The notes under the pieces were generated by a model. The model was not told the DNA's origin and ran no database searches. It saw only the letters and a list, made by a program, of their open reading frames with translations. A DNA stretch of 5,535 nucleotides from a bacterium (lineage in GTDB: Bacteria > Verrucomicrobiota > Verrucomicrobiia > Limisphaerales > J093): NCBI GenBank assembly GCA_021784265.1, contig JAJXTA010000248.1:1-5535 (forward strand), given 5' to 3'. A program made the translations under genes and the position numbers. Numbering within the stretch: the stretch's first letter is position 1; each line of letters starts with the position of its first letter. Shown here piece by piece: positions 5,483-5,535 of this stretch.

Positions 5483-5535
5483 CCCTCCGCGTTGGCCCAA
5501 CGGCCGTCCCCCGCAACCCCGCGCCAGCCGGCCCG

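Noticed and set aside
1..5535. A defence system, CRISPR array, transposon or phage module
   Set aside because: No transposase, integrase, nuclease, reverse transcriptase, terminal repeats or spaced repeat arrays are visible; all four genes belong to recognised metabolic or envelope-type families.

Overview
This 5.5 kb window is GC-rich (roughly two thirds G+C by eye) and bacterial. It holds four protein genes and no RNA genes, mobile elements or CRISPR arrays that I can see. The gene set is an exported YncE-type propeller of the kind fused to a phosphatase, a uroporphyrinogen-decarboxylase-like protein of the non-heme branch, a secreted ThuA-domain protein and an exported PQQ-type propeller opening with a WPQFLGPTRNG motif. 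This mix is typical of the Planctomycetota/Verrucomicrobiota group, and a GC-rich verrucomicrobial or planctomycetal genome is my best guess. That is inference from gene content; there is no phylogenetic marker here. None of the genes has a clear Shine-Dalgarno sequence, which fits those groups.

Layout: positions 1-1150 (minus strand) carry the N-terminal 383 codons of a YncE-family beta-propeller protein whose C-terminal part, expected to be an alkaline-phosphatase-superfamily domain, lies beyond the left edge. A 222-bp divergent intergenic region (1151-1372) separates it from a plus-strand uroporphyrinogen-decarboxylase-family gene (1373-2812). A 226-bp gap follows, then a plus-strand ThuA-like gene (3039-4016). 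Converging on that gene, 44 bp away, is the minus-strand PQQ-like propeller gene (4061-5374), whose own promoter region fills 5375-5535.

Three of the four products have export signals and act outside the cytoplasm; the decarboxylase-like protein has none and should be cytosolic. The arrangement (divergent, gapped, convergent) does not look like one operon, and I see no evidence that the four genes form a single pathway or a defence system.

The most interesting DNA is non-coding. The divergent region holds an 11-bp-period direct repeat (1227-1244) closely resembling a PhoB box, next to a gene expected to encode a phosphatase, plus a TTGACC-AA-GGTCAA inverted repeat (1298-1311) of Crp/Fnr type. 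The promoter region of the PQQ-like gene has a plausible -10 element, a 15-bp palindrome between it and the start codon, and a perfect 10-bp-stem hairpin further upstream. Among the proteins, the decarboxylase-like one stands out because it appears to lack both the zinc ligands of the methyltransferase branch and the arginine motif of HemE.
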